Shown piece by piece: positions 11,005 through 21,486 of a DNA stretch of 64,000 nt; the first letter of the stretch is position 1, and each line of letters begins with the position of its first letter. The notes under the pieces were generated by a model, which was not told the DNA's origin, ran no database searches, and saw only the letters and a program-made list of their open reading frames with translations. The position numbers and the translations under genes were made by a program. The DNA comes from an uncultured Gammaproteobacteria bacterium (GTDB taxonomy: Bacteria; Pseudomonadota; Gammaproteobacteria; Nitrosococcales; Methylophagaceae): contig CAJQLA010000006.1 in NCBI GenBank assembly GCA_905479075.1, positions 124,001-188,000 of the forward strand. The letters are read 5' to 3'.

Positions 11005-12543
11005 ATGAAAAGAAGAACAATAATGAAGCCGGTTTTAACACTGGCAACTGTATCACTGTTAACAGCGTGCGCAACACAACAAGCACCTGGCCCATCAGCG
11101 ATGGACTCATCTGTTGCAGAGCAAACTAAAGCGATGGAAATGCGTAGCCAAGAACTGGATCAACGTGCTGAAGAATTAGCTCGTAAAGAATCAGAATTAG
11201 CGGCACAGCGCATGGGTATTACAGACACAGATTTATTACCACCTGATGCAATAGCGGGTGAATGTTATGCGCGTGTTTGGGTTGAGCCTCAATTTACAAC
11301 GGTATCAAACACTGTTTTAGTGAGAGAAGCTAGCGAGAAAGTCCATACAAGCCCAGCACAATATGAAACGATTACGGAACAAGTATTAGTGAGTGAGGCG
11401 GATTATGAAATTGAAACAATCCCTGCTACTTATAAAACACATACGGAACAAAAATTAGTCGCGGAAGCGTCTAGACTTTGGCGTACAGATCTTGGTAATG
11501 CTGCTCCTGCAAGCCAAGAATTATTACATGCTGCTGCTAATGGTGGTATTGATTTAGATGCTGCAACGCCGGGCATGTGTTTCCATGAACATTATATTCC
11601 TGCTGAATATACTTATGAAAACGAAACAGTCTTAGTTAAAGGGGCTTATGATGTTGTTTCTGTTGCTGAACCTGAATACCGTTGGGTTGAGAAACAGGTC
11701 TTAGTTAAAGAGGCTTCAACTGAGTTGAAAACTATTCCTGCGGTGTATGGTACAGAAACGGAGCAAGTCGTTGATGTTGCTGCCCATACCATTTGGAAAA
11801 AAGGGACAGGACCAATTCAAAAAATTGATGCAGCTACAGGCGAAATCATGTGTTTAGTTGAAGTGCCTGCTACCTACAAAACTGTATCACGTACTATTTT
11901 GCAATCACCTGCGCGTACAGAGCAAGTGACGATTCCAGCAGTATATAAAACGGTTAAAGTTCGCGAGTTAGCAACTGGTGCGCAAGAAGTAAGAACTGAA
12001 GTGCCTGCTGTTTATGACACTGTTAAAGTTCAGAAAAAACTATCCGAAACAGCGTTTGTTTGGCATGAAATACACAATACACATCATCCAAAACAAACTC
12101 GTACAGGTAACAAAATCTGCTTAACAGAAAAACCAGCAGTCTATGAAACAGTGACTACAACCGTAGTTGATACACCTGCGAGTACAGCACGTGTAGAAAT
12201 TCCAGCAGTTTATAAAACTGTAGAAGTCACAAAACTGGTTAAAGATGCTTCAGAAAGTCGCGAAGTGATTCCAGCGGAATACACTGAAGTGGTTTCTCAG
12301 GAACTGCAAGCAGAAGGCTTTATGGAATGGCGTTCAATATTGTGTGAAACCAATATGACCACATCAACCATTGGTGATATTCAACGTGCATTAATGCAAC
12401 GTGATTATAACCCTGGTCGTGTTGATGGCGTTATAGGTTCGGAAACAATGGGTGCAGTGAATGCCTTCCAACGCGATAATGGCTTACCAACAGATAAATA
12501 TATCAACATGGAAACCATTAAAGCATTGGGCGTTGATCTGTAA
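11005..12543 (+). CDS. Putative lipoprotein with 23-residue repeats and C-terminal peptidoglycan-binding domain
   Basis: I do not recognise this as a named gene. The 512-residue product has a lipoprotein signal (SLLTAC, lipidated Cys22) and a short coiled coil at 37-68. Four modules follow, each running from a Cys to a Trp (C87-W159, C192-W264, C283-W353, C372-W442). Each module holds three copies of a beta-rich unit of the form PAxYxTVxxxVLVxxA with an exact 23-residue period. The C-terminus (about 452-512) is a PG_binding_1 domain (IGDIQRALMQRDYNPGRVDG). It is probably outer-membrane anchored and bound to the cell wall. GGGAG lies 6 bases before the ATG. It is monocistronic, with its own terminator. 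Confidence 0.85.
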   Translation: MKRRTIMKPVLTLATVSLLTACATQQAPGPSAMDSSVAEQTKAMEMRSQELDQRAEELARKESELAAQRMGITDTDLLPPDAIAGECYARVWVEPQFTTVSNTVLVREASEKVHTSPAQYETITEQVLVSEADYEIETIPATYKTHTEQKLVAEASRLWRTDLGNAAPASQELLHAAANGGIDLDAATPGMCFHEHYIPAEYTYENETVLVKGAYDVVSVAEPEYRWVEKQVLVKEASTELKTIPAVYGTETEQVVDVAAHTIWKKGTGPIQKIDAATGEIMCLVEVPATYKTVSRTILQSPARTEQVTIPAVYKTVKVRELATGAQEVRTEVPAVYDTVKVQKKLSETAFVWHEIHNTHHPKQTRTGNKICLTEKPAVYETVTTTVVDTPASTARVEIPAVYKTVEVTKLVKDASESREVIPAEYTEVVSQELQAEGFMEWRSILCETNMTTSTIGDIQRALMQRDYNPGRVDGVIGSETMGAVNAFQRDNGLPTDKYINMETIKALGVDL

Positions 12544-12601
12544 TTAAACCTTACGAACTTGGCTACAACTTGAGCGTAGCCAACCAATAGTAAGCAAGTT
12601 G

Positions 12602-12644
12602 AAACTCACTCATGGACTTTGTTTATGAGTGAGTTTTTTATTTT
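12602..12644 (+). terminator. Rho-independent terminator after the repeat lipoprotein
   Basis: A perfect 12-bp stem (12602-12613 with 12625-12636), an 11-base loop and a following T-rich run TTTATTTT form a strong terminator. It lies about 60 bases after the lipoprotein stop and immediately before sixA. Confidence 0.9.
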
Positions 12645-12662
12645 ATGAGGCCGGTATTTAGA

Positions 12663-13157
12663 ATGAAAACACTACATCTTATTCGTCATGCAAAATCAGA
12701 CTGGGGTGACAGATTATTAATTGATAAGCAGCGACCTTTAAGTAAAAAAGGACTTCGTTGTTGTGAAACTATGGGATCTCATATTGCTGCTGCTGGTTGC
12801 GATTTTTCCAATGTGTTTTGTAGTCCGGCTGTACGCGCTCAATCGACTATTGAGGTAATGGTTAAGGCTTTAAATAAGTCTATAGAATGGATAGTAGAAC
12901 CTTCACTCTATACTTTTAGTAGCAATGATTTGTTGACTTGGTGTAGAGAGCTGGATGATAGCTTAGATAATGTCGTTATTATTGGTCATAACCCTGCTTT
13001 AACCATATTATGCAATGAGCTCGCTAATCAAAACATAGTGAATATGCCAACTGCGGCCTACGCTCAATTGTCCATTAATATTACTTCTTGGCAGCAGTTA
13101 AAAGCAGGCTCAGCAAAGCTGAGCACATTTGTAACACCAAAAAGTTTGCTTAGCTAA
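12663..13157 (+). CDS. sixA: SixA-type phosphohistidine phosphatase
   Basis: A 164-residue member of the histidine phosphatase (RHG) superfamily, the size of E. coli SixA, which removes phosphate from histidine-phosphotransfer proteins. The first motif is LIRHAKSDW with the nucleophilic His, then the arginine motif [10 protein letters not shown], and the second catalytic His in [12 protein letters not shown] chose the ATG at 12663 ([11 protein letters not shown]) over the one at 12645, because homologues begin at this strand. Its 3' end overlaps the convergent argH by 8 bases, with no terminator between them. The true substrate here is unknown. Confidence 0.88.
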   Translation: MKTLHLIRHAKSDWGDRLLIDKQRPLSKKGLRCCETMGSHIAAAGCDFSNVFCSPAVRAQSTIEVMVKALNKSIEWIVEPSLYTFSSNDLLTWCRELDDSLDNVVIIGHNPALTILCNELANQNIVNMPTAAYAQLSINITSWQQLKAGSAKLSTFVTPKSLLS

Positions 13158-14535
13158 GAGATTGTCTGGCTCGAGCAACGGCTAATTTAACTTGTTTGGG
13201 TGCGGTTCCACCGAGATGATCTCGAGCTGCGACTGAACCTTCAAGTGTCAGTACATCAAACACATCTGCACTGATCTGCGCCGAGAAGTTTTGTAATTCT
13301 TCCAAACTAAGTTCTGACAGATCCTTGTTATGTTCAATGCCAAAAGCGACTGCTAAACCCACGACTTCATGAGCATCACGAAAGGCAACGCCTTTACGTA
13401 CTAGATAATCGGCCAGATCAGTTGCCGTAGCATAACCTCTTAAAGCCGCCTGTCTCATATTGTCAGCTTTAACAGTGATGGCAGCCATCATATCGGCATA
13501 GACGCGTAAAGAGCCGAGTAGCGTATCAATAGTGTCAAATAAAGGCTCTTTATCTTCTTGATTATCCTTGTTGTAGGCTAAAGGTTGGTTTTTCATTAAG
13601 GTCAATAAGTTAAATAAATTGCCGTAAACGCGACTAGTTTTTCCCCGAATCAACTCAGGAACATCAGGATTTTTCTTTTGTGGCATGATGGAAGAGCCTG
13701 TACAAAAGGCATCACCAAGATCAACAAAATCAAACTGAGCAGATGACCAAATAATCAGTTCTTCAGAGAAGCGTGATAAATGCATCATTAGTAATGAAGC
13801 AAAGCTATTAAACTCAATAACGAAGTCACGATCACTCACCGCGTCCAAAGAATTTTGGCAGATACGTTCAAAACCGAGAAGCTCAGCAGTCATTTTACGA
13901 TCAATCGCGAAAGTAGTGCCAGCCAACGCTGCGGCACCTAGAGGTAGTGAATTGATGCGCTTACCACAGTCTGTTAAGCGTTCAGCATCACGAACCAGCA
14001 TTTCATACCAGGCCATCATATGATGACCAAAGGTTACGGGTTGAGCCGTTTGTAAGTGTGTAAAGCCCGGCAATATGGTTTCAGCTTCGCGTTCAGCCAC
14101 ATCCAGCAAAGCCATTTGCAGGCGTTTGAGTTCAGATGCGATCGGCGTAACCATATCGCGTAAATAAAGTCGTACATCTGTCGCAACTTGATCATTACGT
14201 GAGCGGCCAGTATGTAACTTTTTACCGACTTCGCCAATCAATGCAATAAGTCGTGCTTCGATATTCATATGAACATCTTCTTGCGCTATTGACCATTCAA
14301 AATTACCTTCTTCGATTTCAGTCAGGATGGTTTTTAAGCCATTAATAATTTGATCGCGCTCTTGATCACTTAATATATCGACGCTGGCGAGCATCGTGGC
14401 ATGAGCAATGGAGCCTGCGATATCTTGACGGAACAGACGCTGATCAAATTGCACTGATGCGGTAAATTCTTCCACGAAGGCATTGGTGGGTTGAGTCAGA
14501 CGAGCTGAAGAAAGCTTTTTACTAGGTGCAGTCAT
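13150..14535 (-). CDS. argH: Argininosuccinate lyase
   Basis: ArgH cleaves argininosuccinate to arginine and fumarate, the last step of arginine synthesis. The 461-residue protein has the superfamily signature [11 protein letters not shown] at residues 280-290, and the catalytic-histidine segment [11 protein letters not shown] with His160. The start is placed at 14535 (MTAPSKKLS), where AAAGG lies 8 bases upstream; the frame is open for nine more codons, to a less likely start at 14562. It is transcribed divergently from hemC, an arrangement common in gammaproteobacteria. Confidence 0.97.
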   Translation of the reverse strand: MTAPSKKLSSARLTQPTNAFVEEFTASVQFDQRLFRQDIAGSIAHATMLASVDILSDQERDQIINGLKTILTEIEEGNFEWSIAQEDVHMNIEARLIALIGEVGKKLHTGRSRNDQVATDVRLYLRDMVTPIASELKRLQMALLDVAEREAETILPGFTHLQTAQPVTFGHHMMAWYEMLVRDAERLTDCGKRINSLPLGAAALAGTTFAIDRKMTAELLGFERICQNSLDAVSDRDFVIEFNSFASLLMMHLSRFSEELIIWSSAQFDFVDLGDAFCTGSSIMPQKKNPDVPELIRGKTSRVYGNLFNLLTLMKNQPLAYNKDNQEDKEPLFDTIDTLLGSLRVYADMMAAITVKADNMRQAALRGYATATDLADYLVRKGVAFRDAHEVVGLAVAFGIEHNKDLSELSLEELQNFSAQISADVFDVLTLEGSVAARDHLGGTAPKQVKLAVARARQSLS

Positions 14536-14695
14536 GGCAAATGCCTTTAGGCGTATAAACAAAAGCGGTATTATAACGCGGATTTATACAGGCCAGACTA
14601 ATCAGAAATTTACTAAGGATAAATGCGAGTCTATGACTGTATCGCAGCGGCTGTTAGACTGCACTTTAATTGACAAATGAGCACAATAAAACGAC

Positions 14696-15622
14696 ATGAT
14701 AAATAGAACGATAAAAATAGCGACTCGGAAGAGTCCTCTTGCAATGTGGCAAGCTGAGTTTGTGCGTGATGCCCTCATTAACTTGCATCCTGGTCTACAG
14801 GTTGAATTGGTTAAGATGTCGACGCAGGGTGACAAAATATTGGATACGCCCTTAGCAAAAGTCGGGGGGAAAGGACTATTCGTTAAAGAATTAGAACAAG
14901 GTATGTTGGCTGGTGATGCCGATATTGCAGTTCATTCGATGAAAGATGTGCCGATGGCCTTCCCAGAAGGATTACATTTACCAGTAATCTGTCAACGTGA
15001 AGATCCTCGCGATGCCTTTGTTTCTAACCATTATGCTTGCTTGGCTGAGTTGCCCTCAGGCGCTAAGGTGGGTACATCAAGTCTAAGGCGTGAATGTCAG
15101 CTTCGTGAGGCTCGACCTGATCTAGAGATTTTATCTTTAAGAGGTAATGTGAATACTCGTCTGGCTAAGCTAGATGAAGGGCAATATGACGCTATCATTT
15201 TGGCGTCAGCAGGCTTGAAGCGCTTAGGTTTCGAGGCGCGGATCAAGTCAGCTTTAGCACCAGAATATAGTTTACCTGCTGTTGGTCAGGGTGCTGTTGG
15301 TATAGAAACGCGCGTTGACGATGAAATAAATGAGCTAATTATGCCATTACGTTGTTCAGAAACATGGACTATCGTTACAGCCGAACGAGCCATGAATACA
15401 CGCTTAGCTGGCGGTTGTCAGGTGCCTATCGCAGGCTATGCCATACTGAATGAGGATGAGTTATGGTTACGCGGTTTAGTTGGAAAGCCGGATGGCAGTT
15501 TGATATTACGTGCAGAGGCGAGAGCAAAATCGGAAGATGCTGAAAAATTGGGTATTGCTGTAGCTGAAGATTTATTAGCCCAAGGTGCTGATAAGATTTT
15601 GGCTGAGGTTTATGGCGGATAA
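14696..15622 (+). CDS. hemC: Porphobilinogen deaminase (hydroxymethylbilane synthase)
   Basis: HemC joins four porphobilinogen units into hydroxymethylbilane for haem and sirohaem synthesis. The 308-residue protein has [12 protein letters not shown] near the N-terminus. The dipyrromethane cofactor is held by Cys241 in [14 protein letters not shown]. The HSMKDVP and [11 protein letters not shown] segments bind substrate. It is first in hemC-hemD-hemX-hemY, a common gammaproteobacterial operon, here with overlapping gene ends. No strong ribosome-binding site is visible before the ATG. Confidence 0.97.
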   Translation: MINRTIKIATRKSPLAMWQAEFVRDALINLHPGLQVELVKMSTQGDKILDTPLAKVGGKGLFVKELEQGMLAGDADIAVHSMKDVPMAFPEGLHLPVICQREDPRDAFVSNHYACLAELPSGAKVGTSSLRRECQLREARPDLEILSLRGNVNTRLAKLDEGQYDAIILASAGLKRLGFEARIKSALAPEYSLPAVGQGAVGIETRVDDEINELIMPLRCSETWTIVTAERAMNTRLAGGCQVPIAGYAILNEDELWLRGLVGKPDGSLILRAEARAKSEDAEKLGIAVAEDLLAQGADKILAEVYGG

Positions 15623-16370
15623 AATGTCCTTGGATGGTCTGACTGTTTTAGTGACTCGACCACAGCATCAGGCACAGGAATTATGTGCACAACTAGAAAA
15701 TTATAGTGCGGATGTCATCGTTTTTCCGGTCATAGAAATTAATGGTATAGCGCCGCAAAAATGGCCAAATTTCCTACTGTCTGAGTACGATATGTTGGTC
15801 TTTGTGAGCCGAAATGCTGTTGACTATTTTATCGCTGGCTTAAAACAACCAATACCCGAAGACTTACTCATCGTCTCGGTTGGCGAAGCCACCACTAAAG
15901 CCCTTAAAAACAAGGGGGTAACAGTTGATGTCTCACCTCCTGCACCTGCTGGAAGCGAAAGTTTATTAGCCATGCCTACGATGAATGATGTTGCCGATAA
16001 AAATGTGCTGATCGTACGCGGGGAAACAGGAAGAGAGCTGCTAGCAGAAACCTTGATAGCGAGAGGTGCTAGTATTAGTTATTTAGAGGTATATCAACGT
16101 CGTTTAGCTAAGCCAAGTGAAGGCGCAATAGTGCAAGCTAAAACGGCAGATTGTATTGTCATTACCAGCGTGGCGGGTCTTGATAATTTATGTCAGATTT
16201 TGGATGATGAGGACATTAAGGGAAAGCCTTTGGTTGTCATCAGTGAACGGATTAAGCAACATGCGATAGTTTTAGGCTTTCAGTCCATTTATGTGACTGA
16301 TGATGTCAAAGATGCTGCAGTGGTGCAGCAAGTGATCGAGATAGGACGGAATAATGGCAAAAAATGCTAA
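15612..16370 (+). CDS. hemD: Uroporphyrinogen-III synthase
   Basis: HemD cyclises hydroxymethylbilane with inversion of ring D to give uroporphyrinogen III. Sequence conservation is low in this family, but [19 protein letters not shown] at the start, the [10 protein letters not shown] and [10 protein letters not shown] segments and a C-terminal [10 protein letters not shown] identify it. The ATG at 15612 overlaps hemC by 11 bases; ATG 15624, just past the hemC stop, is an equally plausible start. At the 3' end it overlaps hemX by 17 bases. Position in the operon supports the call. Confidence 0.93.
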   Translation: MADKMSLDGLTVLVTRPQHQAQELCAQLENYSADVIVFPVIEINGIAPQKWPNFLLSEYDMLVFVSRNAVDYFIAGLKQPIPEDLLIVSVGEATTKALKNKGVTVDVSPPAPAGSESLLAMPTMNDVADKNVLIVRGETGRELLAETLIARGASISYLEVYQRRLAKPSEGAIVQAKTADCIVITSVAGLDNLCQILDDEDIKGKPLVVISERIKQHAIVLGFQSIYVTDDVKDAAVVQQVIEIGRNNGKKC

Positions 16371-17415
16371 TCAGCAGACGAATGCGAAGCAAAAAGCACC
16401 GGTAACGATAGACAATGCAGTTGCCAGTAAAACTAAGGAATCATCCTCGAAACCAGTATTGTTATGGGTTGCTGTAGTTGTTTTACTCATTATATCTGCG
16501 GGATTGTATTGGTTAATTGAACAGCAAAAAGTTCAAATGGTGAGTATGTCTGAGCGTATAGGGGCTACATCGCAGCAATTTAATGGGCAATTACAAGGTT
16601 TAGAACAGTCAGTGTCAGCAGGTGCTGCAAGCACTGAGCAATTGCTTGAAAACTTGAATTCAACCGATATTGGTCTGACTGAAAAAATCGAAGAAATCAT
16701 CAAAATCCAAGATATGACCAGTGATGATGTCAAACGTGTTTGGACCTTGTCTGAAGTCGAGTTTTTATTGCAGACAGCCAATCAAAGTGTGCAGCTAGCA
16801 GCCGATAGTGAAGGTGCAAGGCAAGCATTATTATTAGCTGATGAGAAGTTAAAAGAGCTAGCCGATCCAAGGTTGTATCGATTAAGGGCTATTCTTTCTG
16901 ATGAGCAGTTGGCTTTGGCGGCAGTGCCAAAGATTGATATTGATGGCATGGCGGTAAGATTGCAAAGTGCGATAGAACGTGTTGATAACTTACAAGTGTT
17001 ATTAGCCCCAGAACGTGCAAAACAAGAGAGTGATGCCTCTGAACCTTCAGTATTACCTCAAGATTGGTCGAGTGCCTTATCATCAGCTTGGCAGCAAATT
17101 CGTTCTTTAGTTGTTATTCGTCATCAACAAGATGGTGCTGCTGCAGTACTTGTGCCTGAAGAGCGTTATTTCCTCTATCAAAATATGCATTTAAAATTAG
17201 AAGCAGCAAGAGTAGCGTTACTTGATGGCAGAGAAACCTTGTTCCAAGATAGCCTAGCAGCTGCTGAAAAATGGTTAGAGCAATATTTTACGGGTGCTGA
17301 ACGTGATGCTCTACTTGCTAGTGTCCAATCATTAAAAACTGAAAAAATCACGGTAGAGATGCCCGATATTTCAGGCTCTTTGGTTTGGTTGCAACAAAAT
17401 GGTGATCAAGAATGA
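16354..17415 (+). CDS. hemX: HemX family membrane protein
   Basis: A 353-residue single-pass inner-membrane protein of the HemX family, often mis-annotated as a uroporphyrin-III methyltransferase although it lacks that domain. A Lys/Gln-rich cytoplasmic N-terminus is followed by one membrane helix (about 34-53). A long, mostly helical periplasmic part with coiled-coil character then contains the conserved VWTLSEVEFLLQTANQSVQL motif. It sits between hemD and hemY with overlaps on both sides. The family's exact role in haem metabolism is not known. Confidence 0.92.
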   Translation: MAKNANQQTNAKQKAPVTIDNAVASKTKESSSKPVLLWVAVVVLLIISAGLYWLIEQQKVQMVSMSERIGATSQQFNGQLQGLEQSVSAGAASTEQLLENLNSTDIGLTEKIEEIIKIQDMTSDDVKRVWTLSEVEFLLQTANQSVQLAADSEGARQALLLADEKLKELADPRLYRLRAILSDEQLALAAVPKIDIDGMAVRLQSAIERVDNLQVLLAPERAKQESDASEPSVLPQDWSSALSSAWQQIRSLVVIRHQQDGAAAVLVPEERYFLYQNMHLKLEAARVALLDGRETLFQDSLAAAEKWLEQYFTGAERDALLASVQSLKTEKITVEMPDISGSLVWLQQNGDQE

Positions 17416-18614
17416 GATTGCTAATCATACTGGCTATTGGCTTGCTTATTGGGGCGGGCATGATCTGGCTTGCAGATTATGATCCTGGTTTTGTGTTGTT
17501 ACAGTACCGTGGATGGAGTATAGAAAGCTCGTTGATGGTGTTTAGCGTCGCCTATATTTTATTGATTGTGGCGGGTTACATCGCGTTAAGAAGTTTTGTC
17601 TTTGTGAAGCAAACGCCCGGCAAATTAACACATTGGCAACAGACTCGTCGTCAACGTCGTGCTGCTAAAGCTTTGACACGAGGCTTAATTACTTTAGAGG
17701 AAGGCCGTTGGTCTGATGCAGAGCGTTTATTACTCCGTCATGCCAGTAATAGCGAAACGCCTTTATTGCATTATTTAGCGGCAGCTCGTGCGGCCCAAAA
17801 ACAAAATGCAACAGGACGTCGGGATGGTTATTTGCGATTGGCGCATAAGACGACAGAAGGGGCAGATATTGCTGTAGGCGTGGTGCAGGCTGAATTACAA
17901 CTTGACGCCGATCAAAAAGAGCAAGCTTTAGCCACTTTACAACATTTACGAGAAGTTTCTCCTAAGCATCCTTATGTCTTACAATTGTTGCAAAACCTGT
18001 ATTCAGAAATGAATCAATGGCAGGGCGTGCAAGATGTCTTACCAGATCTAAAAAAACGCAAAGTGTTGGCGTCTTCTGATGCAAAAACACTCTCTACAGA
18101 TGCAGCAGTAGGTCAAATTTGTGCAGCTATTGAGCGTAGCGATTGGGATGCTGTGAGTGATGTGTGGCAACGAGCACCCTCTAAAATACGCCAATCAGAA
18201 CCCATGCTGGTTGCTTATGTAGCAGGCCTAATAAAACAAGGCCGCGGTGCTAGTGCAGGACCGTTAATAGAAGGTTTCTTACGTAAACAGTGGAGCGACC
18301 AACTGGTTTATCAATATGGATTACTAGACCTTGACGACAAGCAGGCACAATTGGCGACCGCAGAAAAATGGTTGAAAAGCAATAATGAAAATCCGTGGCT
18401 ACTACTTACTGTAGGACGAATCTTAAAAGCGAATAAGATGTGGCTTAAGGCAGAAGGTTTTTTACGCGACAGCATTCGTTTTGGTGCTAGGGGTGAGACT
18501 TACCAAGAATTAGCTGAAGTATTGGCTGCAGAAGGTGGTAATAGAGAGCAAGTTAAAGAGGCTTATCAACAAGGCTTGGCTCTGATGCTTTCACAAAAAG
18601 AAGCAATAAGTTAG
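17412..18614 (+). CDS. hemY: HemY family TPR membrane protein
   Basis: A 400-residue protein with two N-terminal membrane helices (about 2-20 and 40-62) and a C-terminal soluble region of TPR-like helical repeats. This is the HemY_N architecture found with hemX in gammaproteobacteria; it is not protoporphyrinogen oxidase. Markers are RRQRRAAKALTRGLITLEEG and LHYLAAARAAQ. The start codon overlaps the hemX stop by 4 bases, showing translational coupling. The family probably acts as a scaffold in late haem synthesis, but this is inferred from gene context only. Confidence 0.93.
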   Translation: MRLLIILAIGLLIGAGMIWLADYDPGFVLLQYRGWSIESSLMVFSVAYILLIVAGYIALRSFVFVKQTPGKLTHWQQTRRQRRAAKALTRGLITLEEGRWSDAERLLLRHASNSETPLLHYLAAARAAQKQNATGRRDGYLRLAHKTTEGADIAVGVVQAELQLDADQKEQALATLQHLREVSPKHPYVLQLLQNLYSEMNQWQGVQDVLPDLKKRKVLASSDAKTLSTDAAVGQICAAIERSDWDAVSDVWQRAPSKIRQSEPMLVAYVAGLIKQGRGASAGPLIEGFLRKQWSDQLVYQYGLLDLDDKQAQLATAEKWLKSNNENPWLLLTVGRILKANKMWLKAEGFLRDSIRFGARGETYQELAEVLAAEGGNREQVKEAYQQGLALMLSQKEAIS

Positions 18615-18634
18615 TCCAACATAGGGAAGATCGC

Positions 18635-20368
18635 ATGGTAGAGGCAGGCACAGGTTATCTTATTGATATATTGGCACTGCTATTAGCAACGGTTGTTATT
18701 GTTCCAACATTCCATGCGCTCCGTTTAGGTGCGATTTTAGGTTATCTTGCGGCTGGTGCAATATTAGGTCCTTGGGGGCTAGCGCTAATAAATGAAGTCG
18801 AAGAAATTCGCCATTTAGGCGAATTTGGCGTCATTTTCCTGTTATTTGTGCTAGGAATTGAGCTAAAACCGGACAAGTTGTGGCAGATGCGCAAGATGGT
18901 TCTAGGCTTAGGTTTAGGGCAGCTTCTGATAACAGCAGGTATTCTTTACGGCATTGCTATTTTGATGGGTATTTCCCAGCAAGCCGCTATTATTATTGGT
19001 TTTGGCTTAGCACTATCATCGACGGCATTTTGCCTACAACTTTTGTCCGAGCGTGGTGGCATCTCAACGCTAATGGGCAGAATGTCTTTTTCAGTTCTAT
19101 TATTACAAGATTTAGCAGTGGTGCCTTTGTTAGCTTTGGTATCTATGTTAGCGGGTGGTGATGCAGAGACTGTAGATAGTGGCTTTAGCCTGCTTACTTC
19201 GGTATTGATCATTATCGCCTTATTGGTTGCAGGCCATTATTTATTGAATCCTATCCTAGGTAAAATCGTCGCTAGTGAAGATCCGGATGTATTCGTCGCT
19301 ATGGCTGTGTTACTTGTGCTCGGCATGGCATGGATAATGGAAACAATTGGCTTTTCTATGGCCATGGGTGCTTTCCTTGCTGGTTTGATGTTGGCAGAAT
19401 CACATTATCGACATCAGATAGAAGCGGATATTTTGCCGTTTAGGGGGATATTATTAGGTTTGTTCTTTATGACAGTGGGAATGGGAATAGACTTTAATCT
19501 CTTATGGGATCGGCTGGGCCTTATCTTACTTCTAACGGTTGGCTTGATGCTGATAAAAGGCGCAGTGGTCTATGGTTTAGCAAGAATGTTGGGCGCGCGT
19601 CATGATATTTCTGCTCAGGCAGCGGCCTTATTGTGTCAAAGTGGTGAGTTTGGTTTTGTTATGTTCGGGTTTGCCACGCTGTCAGGAGTGCTTAGCCTTG
19701 AGTTAGGCGCTGTTTTAATATTAGTTATTGCCTTGACCATGGTATTGACCCCTTTTGTTGTTAAAACTATGAATTGGTTCTTGGAGAATTTTTATATACT
19801 TAGCCCTCAACAAGAAGATATGACCAGTGAATTTTATGAGGAGAGCAAGGAACATATTATTTTAGCTGGGTTCGGGCGTGTTGGCGCCAGGATTGGCGCC
19901 ATTTTGAATGCGGCCAATGTACCTTATATTGCGATTGATATCAGTCAAGAGCGCGTTAAGGAGGCGAGGGCCCAAGGGTTCGCTGTATTTTATGGTGATG
20001 CTAGTAATGTCAAAGTATTACAAGCGGCGGGTGCAGCTAAAGCAAAAATGATGGTAATCGCACTAGATAACCCCAGCCATTTCGATCGTATGTTGCCCCT
20101 GGTAAGGCAGCATTATCCTTATTTACCTATTCACGCTAGAGCTAAGGATAGAAAACATTGTGCGGATCTAATTACTCAAGGGGCAAGCACAACCATTTCT
20201 GAAACCCTTGAAACTAGCCTACGTTTATCCGAAGAAATATTAAGAGGCAGCGACGTCGAACAAGAACGAATAGATAATGTATTGAACGATTTTCGTAATG
20301 ATTATTATTCAGACGTCGTTCAGAAAGTTACTGAAAATAAAGTCGTTATGGGCGAGCTCAGACATTAG
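18635..20368 (+). CDS. CPA2-family K+/H+ antiporter (KefB/KefC-like)
   Basis: A 577-residue monovalent cation:proton antiporter. About twelve hydrophobic helices span residues 8-380, including LGYLAAGAILGPWGLALI and the helix QDLAVVPLLALVSML with the conserved acidic pair region. A cytoplasmic RCK/TrkA-N domain begins at about 408 with the Rossmann motif GFGRVGARIG and extends to about 525. It resembles glutathione-gated KefB/KefC, but no kefF/kefG partner is adjacent, so the exact ion and gating are uncertain. AGGGAAGATCGC precedes the ATG. Its stop codon directly abuts the dnaN stop codon on the other strand. Confidence 0.9.
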   Translation: MVEAGTGYLIDILALLLATVVIVPTFHALRLGAILGYLAAGAILGPWGLALINEVEEIRHLGEFGVIFLLFVLGIELKPDKLWQMRKMVLGLGLGQLLITAGILYGIAILMGISQQAAIIIGFGLALSSTAFCLQLLSERGGISTLMGRMSFSVLLLQDLAVVPLLALVSMLAGGDAETVDSGFSLLTSVLIIIALLVAGHYLLNPILGKIVASEDPDVFVAMAVLLVLGMAWIMETIGFSMAMGAFLAGLMLAESHYRHQIEADILPFRGILLGLFFMTVGMGIDFNLLWDRLGLILLLTVGLMLIKGAVVYGLARMLGARHDISAQAAALLCQSGEFGFVMFGFATLSGVLSLELGAVLILVIALTMVLTPFVVKTMNWFLENFYILSPQQEDMTSEFYEESKEHIILAGFGRVGARIGAILNAANVPYIAIDISQERVKEARAQGFAVFYGDASNVKVLQAAGAAKAKMMVIALDNPSHFDRMLPLVRQHYPYLPIHARAKDRKHCADLITQGASTTISETLETSLRLSEEILRGSDVEQERIDNVLNDFRNDYYSDVVQKVTENKVVMGELRH

Positions 20369-21472
20369 CTATAAGCGCATAGGCATGACGACATATTGTC
20401 TTTCAAGTTTGTCATCCTGAGGCGTTATTAGGACACTGCTATTATCATCACTAAAGATCATTTTGACTTTTTCATCAGGAATAGCATTGAGCAAGTCGAG
20501 TAAATAAGCATTATTAAATGCTATTTCGAGGGCAGCGCCACTATATTCGACAACCAATTCTTCTTCAGCAGATTCTTGTTCTTGGTTTATCACGGTGGCT
20601 TTGAAAAGGTTTGTATCAAGGTTGATACGAACGCTGCGATGTTTATCATTAGATAAAATAGCGGCACGTGATAAGGCTTCTTTTAATTTATCGCGTTCAG
20701 CAATAACTTCTTTGTCGCCACCTAAAGGTAGTACACGTTGGTAATTAGGGAACTGACCATCAATCAGCTTTGAGGTGAAATGTAAGTCCGGTAACTCAAC
20801 TTTAATTTGTTGTTGGCTAAAAGCGATTGTGACATTGTCACTACTGTCATTGAGTAAGCGGCCCAATTCTAGAATGGCTTTTCTTGGCACGATAATACTG
20901 TTTTTCTTATCAACAGTATTTGTTGTCGATAAACTGCCTAAAGCTAGACGATGACCATCAGTAGCAACGGCTCGAAGTATATTGTCTTCGCGTTCTAAGA
21001 GTAGGCCGTTGAGATAATAACGAACATCTTGGCTGGCCATGGCGAAGCTAGTTTCATCTAGCAGAGATTTTAATGCCGATTGTGGCAAGCTGATTTCATC
21101 TGTGTAATGCGCACCCTCGCTATCTGGGAAGTCTTCACTTGGCAAAGTAGAAAGAGAAAAACGACTTTTACCTGCACGAACAAGAGCTTTATTGTCTTGC
21201 GCCTGAAAACTGATGGTGGCATTTGCAGGTAGCGCTCGGCAGATATCAAGAAACTTACGAGCAGACACCGTTGCTTTACCTTCTTGCTCAACAGCAACAG
21301 GCAATGTCGCAATCATTTCTAGTTCCATATCGGTACTAGTCATTGTTAATTGTTGACCATGCGTACGGAGCAAGATGGTTGATAAAATGGGTAGCGTAGC
21401 GCGACGTTCAACAATGCTACACACCAATTGTAATGGTCGGACGATCGATTCTTGGCTAACAGTAAACTGCAT
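20369..21472 (-). CDS. dnaN: DNA polymerase III beta sliding clamp
   Basis: The 367-residue clamp is one residue longer than the E. coli protein and ends with the same YVVMPMRL terminus, which lies near the binding cleft. Three clamp domains are clear; TDMELEMIA, ARKFLDICRALP and DVRYYLNGLLLE are family landmarks. I use the ATG at 21472 (MQFTVSQ), which aligns with MKFTVER of E. coli, instead of the ATG two codons upstream. It follows dnaA by 14 bases on the same strand. The usual recF-gyrB pair does not follow it. Confidence 0.97.
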   Translation of the reverse strand: MQFTVSQESIVRPLQLVCSIVERRATLPILSTILLRTHGQQLTMTSTDMELEMIATLPVAVEQEGKATVSARKFLDICRALPANATISFQAQDNKALVRAGKSRFSLSTLPSEDFPDSEGAHYTDEISLPQSALKSLLDETSFAMASQDVRYYLNGLLLEREDNILRAVATDGHRLALGSLSTTNTVDKKNSIIVPRKAILELGRLLNDSSDNVTIAFSQQQIKVELPDLHFTSKLIDGQFPNYQRVLPLGGDKEVIAERDKLKEALSRAAILSNDKHRSVRINLDTNLFKATVINQEQESAEEELVVEYSGAALEIAFNNAYLLDLLNAIPDEKVKMIFSDDNSSVLITPQDDKLERQYVVMPMRL

Positions 21473-21486
21473 GATCATTCTCTCAC

